From: M269 sp964640795
Lineage (GTDB): Bacteria > Pseudomonadota > Gammaproteobacteria > Enterobacterales > Alteromonadaceae
Reading direction: 5' to 3'
DNA: 64,000 bases
NCBI GenBank assembly: GCA_964640795.1
Contig: CAZXIN010000030.1
Location: 3,118-67,117, forward strand
Under the pieces are notes generated by a model. The model searched no databases. It saw only the letters and a list, made by a program, of their open reading frames with translations, and had not been told where the DNA came from. Below are positions 43,279-52,489 of the stretch, in pieces; the stretch's first letter is position 1, and every line of letters starts with the position of its first letter. The position numbers and the translations under genes are program-made.

Positions 43279-45099
43279 ATGCTCAGTTACAAAGCGCCCA
43301 TCGCCGACATCAAATTCCTGCTCGAAGATGTCTTTGACTACTACACGCACTATCAAAAGTACCCTGAATTTGAAGAGGCAACACCTGATTTAGTTGACGC
43401 CATCATGCAAGAATGCGCTAAGTTCTGCGAGAATGAACTGCTTCCGCTCAACCAAAGTGGCGATGATGAAGGTTGCTCCTTTGATAATGGTCAGGTCACG
43501 ACACCAAATGGGTTTAAAGAGGCTTATCAACGTTATGTAGAAGGTGGATGGCAAAGCCTTTCTCACCCTGTTGAGCATGGCGGGCAAGGGTTACCGCCAT
43601 CATTGGGCATGGTGAAATCTGAAATGCTAGGAACAGCTAACTGGGCTTGGTCTATGTATCCGGGCTTAAGTCATGGTGCGATGAACACCATCCAAGAGCA
43701 CGGGACCAAAGAACAAAAAGAGCTTTATTTAACGAGACTAACAGAAGGCACTTGGACAGGTACTATGTGCTTGACCGAACCACAGTGTGGTACTGACTTA
43801 GGGCAAGTTAAAACCAAAGCTGAACCCAATGGTGATGGTACTTACAACCTTACCGGAACAAAAATATTCATCTCTGCAGGTGAACATGATCTCACCGAAA
43901 ATATTGTCCATATCGTGCTAGCAAGACTACCTAATGCTCCTAAAGGGACCAAAGGTATTTCGCTCTTTATTGTACCCAAGATGCAAACCGATCAAGAAGG
44001 CAACATTGGCGATTCTAACAACGTCGTTTGTGGATCGATTGAGCATAAAATGGGTATCAAAGCCTCTGCAACAGCTGTCTTAAATTTCGACAACGCCAAA
44101 GGTGTATTAATTGGTCCTGAAAACAAAGGGCTGGAGTGCATGTTCACTTTTATGAATACCGCCCGCATTGGTACAGCATTACAAGGGGTTTGCGCTGCCG
44201 AATTGGCCTATCAAAACTCATTGATGTACGCCAAAGATCGCCTCTCTATGCGCTCACTGACAGGCAAGAAACACCCCGATAAAGTCGCTGATCCCATTAT
44301 CTGCCACCCAGACGTGCGTAAAATGCTGATGACACAAAAAGCGATTAGCGAAGGTGGCCGTGCCATGATCTATTACACCGCTAAATTAGCGGATGAAATA
44401 GAATTTGCCAAGACAGACGAAGAACGTAAACAAGCGGATTATCGCTTAGGTTTCATCACACCTATTTTAAAAGCTTTCTTAACAGAGCTGGGTTCTGAAA
44501 GTGCTAACCATGGCTTACAAGTGTTTGGCGGCCACGGCTATATAAAAGAGTGGGGGATGGAGCAAATCGTTCGCGACAACCGCATCTCTACACTTTATGA
44601 AGGTACAACGGGTATACAAGCATTGGATTTACTTGGCCGTAAAATCCTGCTGAGCCGAGGCAAGTCACTGAATGCCTTTGCCAAAGAAATTCTTGTTTAC
44701 TGCAAAGACAACAGCATGTTGTCAAACAACCCACACAAGCGCCAAATGAATAAGTTTATCTGGCCCCTCAGTCGTGCCGTCGCCAATTGGCAGCAATACA
44801 CATTGCGTATTGGGCTTAAAGCTAAGAAGAATCGTGATGTTGTGGGTGCAGCGTCCGTTGATTTCCTGATGTACTCAGGCTATGTCGTCATGGCCTATTT
44901 TTGGGCACAAATGGCACAAACAGCGTATGAAAAGTTGGCGACTGATGTCGAAAACCGAGATTTTTATCGCGCTAAGATCAAAACCGCCGAATTTTACTTT
45001 GTACACATGCTACCAAGGACCAAATCATTGGCAGCGACTATGATGGCTGATCCAAAAACATTGATGCAACTAGACGAAGAATTACTCTCGTTCTTGTAA
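43279..45099 (+). CDS. Acyl-CoA dehydrogenase, DmdC-like
   Basis: A 606-aa flavoenzyme of the long acyl-CoA dehydrogenase type: N-terminal SYKAPIADIKFLLEDVFDY, FAD/acyl-CoA segments MCLTEPQCGTDLG and GTKIFISAGEHDLTENI, GGHGYIKEWGMEQIVRD and the catalytic-Glu region STLYEGTTGIQALDLLGRK, plus a C-terminal extension. This length and start match proteins annotated as 3-methylmercaptopropionyl-CoA dehydrogenase (DmdC), but no other dimethylsulfoniopropionate gene is nearby, so the substrate is open. It is monocistronic, ending in a strong hairpin. Confidence 0.88.
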   Translation: MLSYKAPIADIKFLLEDVFDYYTHYQKYPEFEEATPDLVDAIMQECAKFCENELLPLNQSGDDEGCSFDNGQVTTPNGFKEAYQRYVEGGWQSLSHPVEHGGQGLPPSLGMVKSEMLGTANWAWSMYPGLSHGAMNTIQEHGTKEQKELYLTRLTEGTWTGTMCLTEPQCGTDLGQVKTKAEPNGDGTYNLTGTKIFISAGEHDLTENIVHIVLARLPNAPKGTKGISLFIVPKMQTDQEGNIGDSNNVVCGSIEHKMGIKASATAVLNFDNAKGVLIGPENKGLECMFTFMNTARIGTALQGVCAAELAYQNSLMYAKDRLSMRSLTGKKHPDKVADPIICHPDVRKMLMTQKAISEGGRAMIYYTAKLADEIEFAKTDEERKQADYRLGFITPILKAFLTELGSESANHGLQVFGGHGYIKEWGMEQIVRDNRISTLYEGTTGIQALDLLGRKILLSRGKSLNAFAKEILVYCKDNSMLSNNPHKRQMNKFIWPLSRAVANWQQYTLRIGLKAKKNRDVVGAASVDFLMYSGYVVMAYFWAQMAQTAYEKLATDVENRDFYRAKIKTAEFYFVHMLPRTKSLAATMMADPKTLMQLDEELLSFL

Positions 45100-45125
45100 A
45101 TTGTCTAGAGTGTGTTGCTCTAGAG

Positions 45126-45158
45126 AAAGCTAAGTGCATATAGGAGGCACTTAGCTTT
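45126..45158. terminator. Bidirectional terminator, 12-bp stem
   Basis: AAAGCTAAGTGC at 45126-45137 pairs perfectly with GCACTTAGCTTT at 45147-45158. The A-rich and T-rich stem ends allow use from both sides, between convergent dehydrogenase and acyltransferase genes. Confidence 0.75.
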
Positions 45159-45186
45159 AACTCAACCCTTTACCTCATAAGCTATG

Positions 45187-46332
45187 TTACTCCACACCAA
45201 AAGCAAACCTCATTAACTTAGAAGGTTTGATATACAAATGATAAATACAGGCTGTCACGCAAAAGCCGACTAGCAGAATGAAAAAGTACTTAAACGCATC
45301 GTCATCCTGTGTTTGAACAACATAATAACCCAATATCACAATCACTGTCTGATGCAGAATGTAAAAGGGGTATACGGCATTATTGCAATAGGTCAATGCT
45401 TTACTTTGCTTATTCAAATAACGTTTCGCATAGCCCAACAGCGCTAAAACCCATAACCAAGCATTCAGCCCTAACAGCAATAAATAACCATAAGATATCG
45501 GATGGTTTAACCAATCCTCCCAAATATTCTTAGGTTCCAGTCCGTTCCAACGGATAGCATTAATAGTCACAATAGATAAAATAGCGAGCCGCAGTAATAA
45601 CTGCCTTTTGGCGGCTAGTATTTGCATTACGGCAAGGTTGTTATAAGCAAACAATCCAGCAACAACAAAAGGAATAAACTGAGCATGCCGTGCGTAATCG
45701 TGAATAAGATCATAGGTTACAGGGTAATGTAGGCTCAATATTGTGTGCGGAATAATGGCGAGGATGACAAACACACCGATAAGATACAGGGCACGACGAG
45801 TCGAGATGAAATCCCATTCACTACCCCCATATTTCTGAAGAAATCGGCACAACGGAATAGACATCAGGTTATAAAGAAAAAGATAAGGAATAAACCATAA
45901 GTGCAGCCAGTGAAAGTTACCGTTTGGCATCCACTCAAACTCTATGAAGGTCTCGTAAAATTCGAGGTAACTGAACTCAATACCTTGGAGCCGACGCTCA
46001 AAATAAATTTGAGGAGCAACCAATAAAAATGTCCAAATAACTGTAGGTATAATAAGCCGATTGAACCGCTGAAAAATAAAACGACTGGCACTAAGCCTTT
46101 CAAGAAGAGCTGAAGAGACAAAACCCGAAACAAAGAACAATAATGGCATGCGAAAGAAAGCCATCCAGTAATTGATTTCCATTAAAACATTACTTCTACT
46201 GCTATTTTTTATATGCCACCCCCATTCCGATACAAAGATCATGTTTACGTGGTATATAAACATCAACAAAATCGCAGCGACCCTTAAAAAATCAATGTAG
46301 TCATGCCTTTGTTTTTGATCCTGACTCGTCAT
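45187..46332 (-). CDS. Acyltransferase-3 family membrane protein
   Basis: A 381-aa protein with about ten membrane helices. The N-terminal motif YIDFLRVAAILLMFIYHVNM with its RVAA and His marks the acyltransferase-3 (OafA/OpgC-like) family, which adds acyl or succinyl groups to glycans. A further signature is FFRMPLLFFVSGF. I chose the ATG at 46332, which has AAGGCG before it. The frame extends 8 codons further to 46356. It is divergent from a membrane LytTR regulator. Confidence 0.87.
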   Translation of the reverse strand: MTSQDQKQRHDYIDFLRVAAILLMFIYHVNMIFVSEWGWHIKNSSRSNVLMEINYWMAFFRMPLLFFVSGFVSSALLERLSASRFIFQRFNRLIIPTVIWTFLLVAPQIYFERRLQGIEFSYLEFYETFIEFEWMPNGNFHWLHLWFIPYLFLYNLMSIPLCRFLQKYGGSEWDFISTRRALYLIGVFVILAIIPHTILSLHYPVTYDLIHDYARHAQFIPFVVAGLFAYNNLAVMQILAAKRQLLLRLAILSIVTINAIRWNGLEPKNIWEDWLNHPISYGYLLLLGLNAWLWVLALLGYAKRYLNKQSKALTYCNNAVYPFYILHQTVIVILGYYVVQTQDDDAFKYFFILLVGFCVTACIYHLYIKPSKLMRFAFGVE

Positions 46333-46508
46333 ATAAAACGCCTTAAATTTCATCAATAATGCATGCTCAGAGAATTAGGAGAACCTCAGGCCTTAACAAT
46401 TGATCGATGTTTACTTCAGTTGTTTGCTATATTGATAGCTAAGATTGTTAATTTCTGCCCTAAAAGGCTGAAAACATTATAAATTGTGATAGGCGGTGGC
46501 ATACTGAG

Positions 46509-47396
46509 ATGGGGAGTTCAGAGGGAGGTAGAGACTTGTTGAATAGTAGACTTATTCACTTTCAACAATACAAACGTTGGTATGAAGCCACCATCATCAT
46601 TGTTTATCTTTTCATCAACAACACGATTCTAGCGACCTCCGTTGTCATGGAGGCAAAGCGCAGTAAAGGCCCTTTACCCTTTGATTTATGGGAGCCTTTT
46701 GTTTGGGAGTACTCTAGTGCTATTTTGTCAGCATTTCTGTTTATTCCCGTGGCTTATTTGCTCAAACGATTTCCGATGAATTGGCAACGTATTCCTACAA
46801 CACTCGTCATCTATTTTATGGCTTCTTTTGCCTACTCATTCATTCACGTCGGCGGCATGGTCGCTATACGTAAACTTGCGTATTTCTCGCAAAATAGAGT
46901 CTACGATTTCGGCAACTTTGCATTCGAGATGTTCTACGAATACCGCAAAGATTTATGGGCCTTTGTATTCGTTATTGTCGCGATTAACTGCTATCACTTT
47001 GTTGTCAGCAGACTGCTAGGTGAGGCTAATCTGCTTGACCAAAGTGAAGAAGAAGTTTCAACCATTACACCTGACCGATTGTTAGTTAGGAAGCTCGGTA
47101 AGGAGTTTTTAATTAAGGTTAGCGATATCGAATATCTGGAGTCTGCTGGAAACTACGTTAATTTACACAGTAAGGGGCGAATATACCCAACTCGGAACAC
47201 AATGAACAAACTGATAGACAAACTCAACACACAAGGCTTTTGTCGTGTTCATCGTTCTTATGGTGTCAACCTTGACGAGATAGACAGCATGACACCCCAA
47301 CCCAGTGGCGATAGCGATATCGTGTTAGCCTCAGGAAAAACCATCCCGCTTTCACGGCGCTACAAGGATGAGTTAAGGCAGCATTTGCATATTTGA
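46509..47396 (+). CDS. Membrane-bound LytTR transcriptional regulator
   Basis: A 295-aa protein with four membrane helices (about 26-45, 64-85, 95-118 and 142-165) and a C-terminal LytTR DNA-binding domain (DIEYLESAGNYVNLHSKG; CRVHRSYGVNLDEIDSM; GKTIPLSRRYKDELRQ). The start may be TTG 46536, which follows an excellent GAGGGAGGT site, instead of ATG 46509. It is divergent from the acyltransferase-3 gene, its probable target, with 176 bases between their starts. The arrangement repeats that of the LytTR gene at 28313. Confidence 0.87.
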   Translation: MGSSEGGRDLLNSRLIHFQQYKRWYEATIIIVYLFINNTILATSVVMEAKRSKGPLPFDLWEPFVWEYSSAILSAFLFIPVAYLLKRFPMNWQRIPTTLVIYFMASFAYSFIHVGGMVAIRKLAYFSQNRVYDFGNFAFEMFYEYRKDLWAFVFVIVAINCYHFVVSRLLGEANLLDQSEEEVSTITPDRLLVRKLGKEFLIKVSDIEYLESAGNYVNLHSKGRIYPTRNTMNKLIDKLNTQGFCRVHRSYGVNLDEIDSMTPQPSGDSDIVLASGKTIPLSRRYKDELRQHLHI

Positions 47397-47414
47397 TACG
47401 AACGAGATGTGTAC

Positions 47415-47452
47415 TATAGCTGAATAAGTATAAATTGACTTATTCAGCTATA
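47415..47452. terminator. Bidirectional terminator, perfect 15-bp stem
   Basis: TATAGCTGAATAAGT at 47415-47429 pairs with ACTTATTCAGCTATA at 47438-47452 around an 8-base loop. The TGA stop of the GlxA-type gene (47444-47446) lies within the stem. Confidence 0.75.
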
Positions 47453-48391
47453 GCTTGCTTTGAATCGGTAACGGTACTCTTGAGGTGTTAACCCCATAAG
47501 CTTTTGAAAGGTACGCCGGAATGCACTGGTGTCGTTGTAGCCAACTTCCCACGCAATGCTATCAATGGTCATTTTTGACGACTCCATCAGGCTACGCGCC
47601 TTACCTACCCTTAAGTGCTGTAAGTAATGTGACGGACTCAGCTCTGTTGCTTGCTGAAAACGGCGTATAAAGGTACGAGTACTTAATAGGGCTTTGTCGG
47701 CCATTTCATTAACGGTAATCGCCGCTTTGTATTCTGTTTGGAGCCAATGTTGTACCTTTAAAATTGCGTCATCGCCGTGCGTTAGTGATGGAGAAAACAC
47801 ACTATAAAACCGTTGCTCTCTTCCTCCGGGATCAACCAACATAAAACGTGCTGTTGCTAACATGGTTGAAGCCCCTAAATAGCGATCCACTAACTTAAGT
47901 CCTAAATCCGTCCATGCCATCAAACCACCAGCCGTGATGATATCGCCATCGTCGATGACAAGCTTATCGGTATCGAGCTGAATATCAGGATAAAGTGCTC
48001 TAAACTTGTCAGCGAGAGCCCAATGCGTTGTTACCGTGCGGCCATCAAGTATACCGGTCTGAGCTAAGACAAAGGCGCCTGCACAAACAGAACATACTAG
48101 CGTGCCTTTTTGATGTAATCGCGTTAGTGCGGCTACACTCTGCGCTTCGTACAAAGTGGCGTCGTCAATTAAGCTCGGCGGCAAGATAATAGTCGATAAC
48201 ATCAGTTGTTGATCTGCTATTGAATCGATAATGCTGACATGAATAGCCCAGCTTTCACTCTCTTTATTCTCCTCACTATGCAACCGATTAGCCGTTTCAA
48301 ATAAATCGGCTAATCCATAGACCGCCGCACGCTGAGCACCCGGATAATTAAGAATACCGACTTTATATTCAAGATCAGAAGGCAATGGCAT
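47444..48391 (-). CDS. GlxA-family AraC-type regulator
   Basis: About 315 aa from the ATG at 48391. The frame opens 10 codons earlier at 48421, but MPLPSDLEYKVGILNYPGAQ is the usual family start. The N-terminal DJ-1/PfpI-like domain has the elbow VCSVCAGAFVLAQTG, and the C-terminal part is a double AraC helix-turn-helix (NEMADKALLSTRTFIRRFQQ; SIAWEVGYNDTSAFRRTF). It is divergent from an isochorismatase-like hydrolase and GST pair, which it probably regulates. Confidence 0.9.
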   Translation of the reverse strand: MPLPSDLEYKVGILNYPGAQRAAVYGLADLFETANRLHSEENKESESWAIHVSIIDSIADQQLMLSTIILPPSLIDDATLYEAQSVAALTRLHQKGTLVCSVCAGAFVLAQTGILDGRTVTTHWALADKFRALYPDIQLDTDKLVIDDGDIITAGGLMAWTDLGLKLVDRYLGASTMLATARFMLVDPGGREQRFYSVFSPSLTHGDDAILKVQHWLQTEYKAAITVNEMADKALLSTRTFIRRFQQATELSPSHYLQHLRVGKARSLMESSKMTIDSIAWEVGYNDTSAFRRTFQKLMGLTPQEYRYRFKASYS

Positions 48392-48479
48392 ATATAACTC
48401 GTTAAATGTCACATATGCCAATCCTACGTGTTGCTAACTCTACCTACAATAGCAATCTATCAACACTGAGGATTCAAAA

Positions 48480-49037
48480 ATGAGTAAGAGAGCATTAGTT
48501 ATTATTGATCTACAAAATGATTACTACGAGGGTGGGAGTTGGACACTGCACAATATAGATGCTGCAACATCAAATGCCGCTAAAGTCATAGCAAACGTCC
48601 GTTCACAGGGTGATCTGGTCTTGCATGTTCATCATGAGTTTTTATCAGACGATGCGCCTTTCTTCAAACCCGGCACCCAAGGTGCCAACATTCATGAGAA
48701 AGTGTTTCCACTAGAAGGTGAACCAACTGTCTTAAAGCATCATGTTAATGCCTTCAAAGAGACCACGTTAAAAAACCTATTGGAGGATAACGATATCACT
48801 CATATCACTTTGGTCGGTGCGATGAGTCATATGTGTATTGATGCAGCTGCTAGAGCAGCTTCAGATTTTGGTTACCAAGTTACCGTTATTGAAGATGCAT
48901 GCGCCTCTCGCGACCTTGATTTCAATGGCAAAGTAGTACCAGCAGAGCAAGTTCACTCGGCCTACATGTCAGCATTGGGCTTTGCCTATGCAACGGTCAC
49001 AACAACTCAAGAATTCTTGAGTCAACCCAACCTATAA
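48480..49037 (+). CDS. Isochorismatase-like cysteine hydrolase
   Basis: A 185-aa enzyme with the family triad Asp10 (VIIDLQNDY), Lys86 (TVLKHHVNAF) and Cys119 (GAMSHMCIDAAARAA). The fold covers nicotinamidases, isochorismatases and other amidases, and the exact substrate is not clear. It is the first gene after the divergent GlxA-type regulator and is followed by a GST gene after 14 bases. Confidence 0.9.
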   Translation: MSKRALVIIDLQNDYYEGGSWTLHNIDAATSNAAKVIANVRSQGDLVLHVHHEFLSDDAPFFKPGTQGANIHEKVFPLEGEPTVLKHHVNAFKETTLKNLLEDNDITHITLVGAMSHMCIDAAARAASDFGYQVTVIEDACASRDLDFNGKVVPAEQVHSAYMSALGFAYATVTTTQEFLSQPNL

Positions 49038-49051
49038 GGCGTATTCAAATC

Positions 49052-49699
49052 ATGACTTCAACACTTTATCATGCACCATTGACTTGCTCTCTTGCTGCTC
49101 GAATAGCAGCCGCTGAGGGCAACGTACCTTTGAATATCGAATATTTGAACCTTCGTACTAAAGAGCTGGAAAGTGGCGGTTCGCTATACGATATTAACCC
49201 TCTAGGCCAAGTCTCTACATTGAAGCTCGCTAATAGTGAGATTATAACGGAAACATCGACCACACTGTTATGGATCCAATCTCAATCAACAGATCCAAAT
49301 TTTTATGTATCACCATCGAATACAATGTTTTACCAACTCGCGCGTTGGATAGCGTTTTGCGCTACCGAATTACATAAACAGATTTTCAGGGTGGTGTTTT
49401 ATCCAGAAGCAACCGATGAGGTAAAAGATCGTGTTCGAGGCTTGGCGCCACTGCGTTTTGATGTGCTTAATCAACATTTATCATCTAAACCTTATCTTCT
49501 TGGTGAGCACTTCACCGCTGCAGATGCCTATTTGACGTGGTTTTTTGTTTTATCTAAAAATGCTCAACTTGACGCATCGGCCTATAAGCATTTGGCTGAC
49601 TATCAAGAACGCACGCTCAATCGGCCACTGATACGAGACCTTATCGAAAGTGATCTAGCTAAAGATAAGGAAATGGACCAGCAAATTATTCCTAACTAA
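49052..49699 (+). CDS. Glutathione S-transferase family protein
   Basis: A 215-aa protein: thioredoxin-like N-terminal half (TLYHAPLTCSLAARIAAAEG with Cys12, then NPLGQVSTLKL and ITETSTTLLWI) and an all-helical C-terminal half (PYLLGEHFTAADAYLTWFF). It looks like a bacterial beta-class GST. It is co-transcribed with the isochorismatase-like hydrolase, suggesting detoxification of a shared substrate under GlxA-type control. Confidence 0.88.
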   Translation: MTSTLYHAPLTCSLAARIAAAEGNVPLNIEYLNLRTKELESGGSLYDINPLGQVSTLKLANSEIITETSTTLLWIQSQSTDPNFYVSPSNTMFYQLARWIAFCATELHKQIFRVVFYPEATDEVKDRVRGLAPLRFDVLNQHLSSKPYLLGEHFTAADAYLTWFFVLSKNAQLDASAYKHLADYQERTLNRPLIRDLIESDLAKDKEMDQQIIPN

Positions 49700-49703
49700 C
49701 ATC

Positions 49704-49730
49704 ATTTGGCTTTCCACTGGAAAGCCAAAT
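49704..49730 (+). terminator. Hairpin after the GST gene
   Basis: ATTTGGCTTTCC at 49704-49715 pairs perfectly with GGAAAGCCAAAT at 49719-49730 around a 3-base loop. No T-run follows. In the 400 bases from here to 50132 I see no gene. Confidence 0.65.
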
Positions 49731-50132
49731 TACCGCAACTAGAATATTCATTCAAACCGCCACACTATCAAAATAAGTATTTCGTCTTTCTCTGCTGTCC
49801 AGCTCTATCATTTAACGATCTTTGCTTGCACACTGACTCGTCAAATTTCCAAAGTATTTCGACACAATGAACTTCCAAAATGATAGGTGTCTCTAATCGT
49901 TTGATATTGATTAACACTTTTGTGGGTATTTTTATAACAACTTAACGTGCGCTACTCGCCGAGCATTATCACCTTTTTAACCACCTAATATAGTCGATTA
50001 ACCAGCTATGTTGATTCGTTTGATAAGCTTAAATGAACTAAATTGGTTGAAATCAAGGTCATTGACTCTATGTCGGGGAAAATACATTTCCATTCCAGTG
50101 AAATCAAACGGGATGACACATAAAAACTGAAT

Positions 50133-52388
50133 ATGAAGACTATTTACAATCGCTGGAAAAAATGGGTCTTATGCCCTAAAACGTTACAATGGCATATTAG
50201 TGCCCCTGCACCTATTCTGGCAATATTGGTGCTAGTCATAATATTCAAGGCTGCGCCCAGTGTGATGGAAAGTTTGGCTCAAGAGAGTGCCATCAACAAT
50301 GCGTTGAGTATTACCCGAACATTACAGAAAATCCGTGATTACTACACACAGAACATAGGCACCAAACTTGCTGAACAGATCCGAGAATCAGCGCACAATG
50401 TTAGAGCAATCTCTCAGACTGAGGCTTACCATTTAACACAACTCGCCGACACAGGTATCCCTGTGCCTGCAACCTTTCTTATCGAGATGTCTAACTTCAA
50501 CACACCGGAAGATGAGGTCAAAGTCAGTTTAACCAGCCCATTCCCATTCAAAAGCCGAACAGACAGGGTGATGGATGAATTTCAGATGGAAGCTTGGAAT
50601 AAGCTGGTTGCTAACCCAGATACACCGGTAACAGAATTTACAACACGCAATGGCCATCGCAGCGTTAGGGTTGCATTAGCCGACAGGCTTCTTCTGCCTA
50701 ACTGTGTTGGCTGTCATAACGCACACCCTGATTCGCCGAAGAAAGATTGGCAATTAGGTGACGTAAGAGGTGTACTAGAGATCGAAATCAATGTGGAACC
50801 TTGGATGGCTAGAGCAAGATCCTTGAGTATTCTGGTGGTTTCAGCCTGTTTTATCGGATTCTTCATTTTAGTCCTATTTAATTTACGATTCGCCCGCCGC
50901 ATAGCCAGACCTATGCAGCAGGTCACCAACGCCATTACGTCTTTAGCGGAACGTAAAGAGATAGACATCAGTGCGGAAAAAGCCGGATATATTGAGGTAC
51001 GAGACCTAAACAATGCGCTCGGCCTATTTCAACATAATGAAGCTCAGCGCCAAACGCTAGAGAAAGAAGTCGAAAAACTCGCTTATTATGATCCATTAAC
51101 CGAACTGCCCAATCGCGCATCAATGGTTCGTTACTTGAGTGAAGCTATAGAGACCATGGCACCAGACAAAGCACTCAGGCTCATTCTGGTCAAGCTGGAT
51201 AAATTCAGTGAAATTAATGACACACTCGGCTATGACGTCGGAGATAAAGTACTCTGCTCAGCAGCCGCGCGTCTAAAAGATCTTTACCCAGAAACAGTTA
51301 TCGCACGCTTCAATAGTGCAGAATTTGCCATTGCCTATGTGAGTGATAAGGAAAACTGTAGCCGCTCACAAACAGTCAAACAGTTACCAACAGAAATTCA
51401 CAAAACGTTTATCGTAGGCGAATACGAAATCCAAACCACAGCTTCGGTTGGTGCTGCAGCTATTAGGGAATCAACTATCAGTGTCGGCGAAACTATCGCT
51501 CGAGCCAATATTGCCTTAAGCCAAGCCGAGGCTTCCGATAAAGAACGCTTAGTTTTCTATTCACCAGAATTATCCGAAGAGTTGCATCAAAGAGTGGCCT
51601 TGATTAGAGATTTAAAAGTCGCTATCGAAAAGCAAGAATTACAACCTTACTTTCAACCTCAAGTCTGTTTACAAAGTGGCAGACTAGTCGGCGCTGAAGC
51701 CTTATTACGCTGGCGTAAAGAAGATGGCACTCAAATTTCTCCAGGAGAGTTTATCCCTATAGCAGAGCGATCTCGTCTTATCTTACCTATTGGCAGGAAA
51801 GTGTTAGGGGATGCCTGTCGTTTCAACAAACAGTGGCAAGACCAAGGGCTTGAACCATTTCGAGTTGCAGTGAATGTATCCGGCATCCAATTTGATGAGG
51901 ATGATATGGTTACTCTCACACAAGAGGTACTCGCTAAAACAGGTCTGGCACCGGAGTGCTTGGAGCTAGAGGTCACGGAAAGCGCCTTAATGTCAGATAT
52001 TGACACGGTTATTCAAAAGCTAACCAACTTACAGCAGCTCGGCATTGAACTCGCTATCGATGATTTTGGCACCGGTTATTCCTCCTTAAGCTACTTGAAG
52101 CAACTACCTATCGACAGGCTAAAAGTTGATCAATCTTTTGTTCGTCATTTGGCTGAAGATCAGAATGATCAGGCTATTGTTAAAACAATTCTAGATTTGG
52201 GTAAATCATTAAACCTCAAACTGTTAGCTGAAGGTATAGAAGATGCAGAGGCCAGCCAATTCCTGATGGCAAACGGTTGTACAGAAGCTCAGGGGTATTA
52301 TTATGGCAGACCAATGCCGGCAGGTGAGTTTTTTATCTTTGCTAAAAAGCTACAGAAGCAACAGAAGCAACAGAAGCAACATTCCTAA
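50133..52388 (+). CDS. Haem-c-motif sensor GGDEF-EAL phosphodiesterase
   Basis: A 751-aa membrane protein: helix at about 23-40, a periplasmic Tll0287-like (DUF3365) domain with a c-type haem motif CVGCH (Cys191, Cys194, His195), a second helix (about 228-249), a HAMP region, a GGDEF-type domain (about 310-475) and an EAL domain (about 485-735). The GGDEF site is replaced by RFNSAEF and is probably inactive. The EAL site is intact (EALLRW, then DDFGTGYSSLSYL). It should break down cyclic di-GMP in response to redox or gas ligands. The C-terminus ends in a QKQ repeat coded by AGAAGCAAC units. Confidence 0.9.
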   Translation: MKTIYNRWKKWVLCPKTLQWHISAPAPILAILVLVIIFKAAPSVMESLAQESAINNALSITRTLQKIRDYYTQNIGTKLAEQIRESAHNVRAISQTEAYHLTQLADTGIPVPATFLIEMSNFNTPEDEVKVSLTSPFPFKSRTDRVMDEFQMEAWNKLVANPDTPVTEFTTRNGHRSVRVALADRLLLPNCVGCHNAHPDSPKKDWQLGDVRGVLEIEINVEPWMARARSLSILVVSACFIGFFILVLFNLRFARRIARPMQQVTNAITSLAERKEIDISAEKAGYIEVRDLNNALGLFQHNEAQRQTLEKEVEKLAYYDPLTELPNRASMVRYLSEAIETMAPDKALRLILVKLDKFSEINDTLGYDVGDKVLCSAAARLKDLYPETVIARFNSAEFAIAYVSDKENCSRSQTVKQLPTEIHKTFIVGEYEIQTTASVGAAAIRESTISVGETIARANIALSQAEASDKERLVFYSPELSEELHQRVALIRDLKVAIEKQELQPYFQPQVCLQSGRLVGAEALLRWRKEDGTQISPGEFIPIAERSRLILPIGRKVLGDACRFNKQWQDQGLEPFRVAVNVSGIQFDEDDMVTLTQEVLAKTGLAPECLELEVTESALMSDIDTVIQKLTNLQQLGIELAIDDFGTGYSSLSYLKQLPIDRLKVDQSFVRHLAEDQNDQAIVKTILDLGKSLNLKLLAEGIEDAEASQFLMANGCTEAQGYYYGRPMPAGEFFIFAKKLQKQQKQQKQHS

Positions 52389-52436
52389 TGTTATACCAAT
52401 AACCTTAAAGGACTCACCCAAAAGGTAGGAAGTGAG

Positions 52437-52455
52437 CCCTATTCGTTAGGGTTTT
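52437..52455 (+). terminator. Terminator after the GGDEF-EAL gene
   Basis: CCCTA at 52437-52441 pairs with TAGGG at 52447-52451, followed by TTTT. Confidence 0.5.
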
Positions 52456-52489
52456 CGGTTCTAGCAGCTATCCTTTTTTAAAACGCTCC

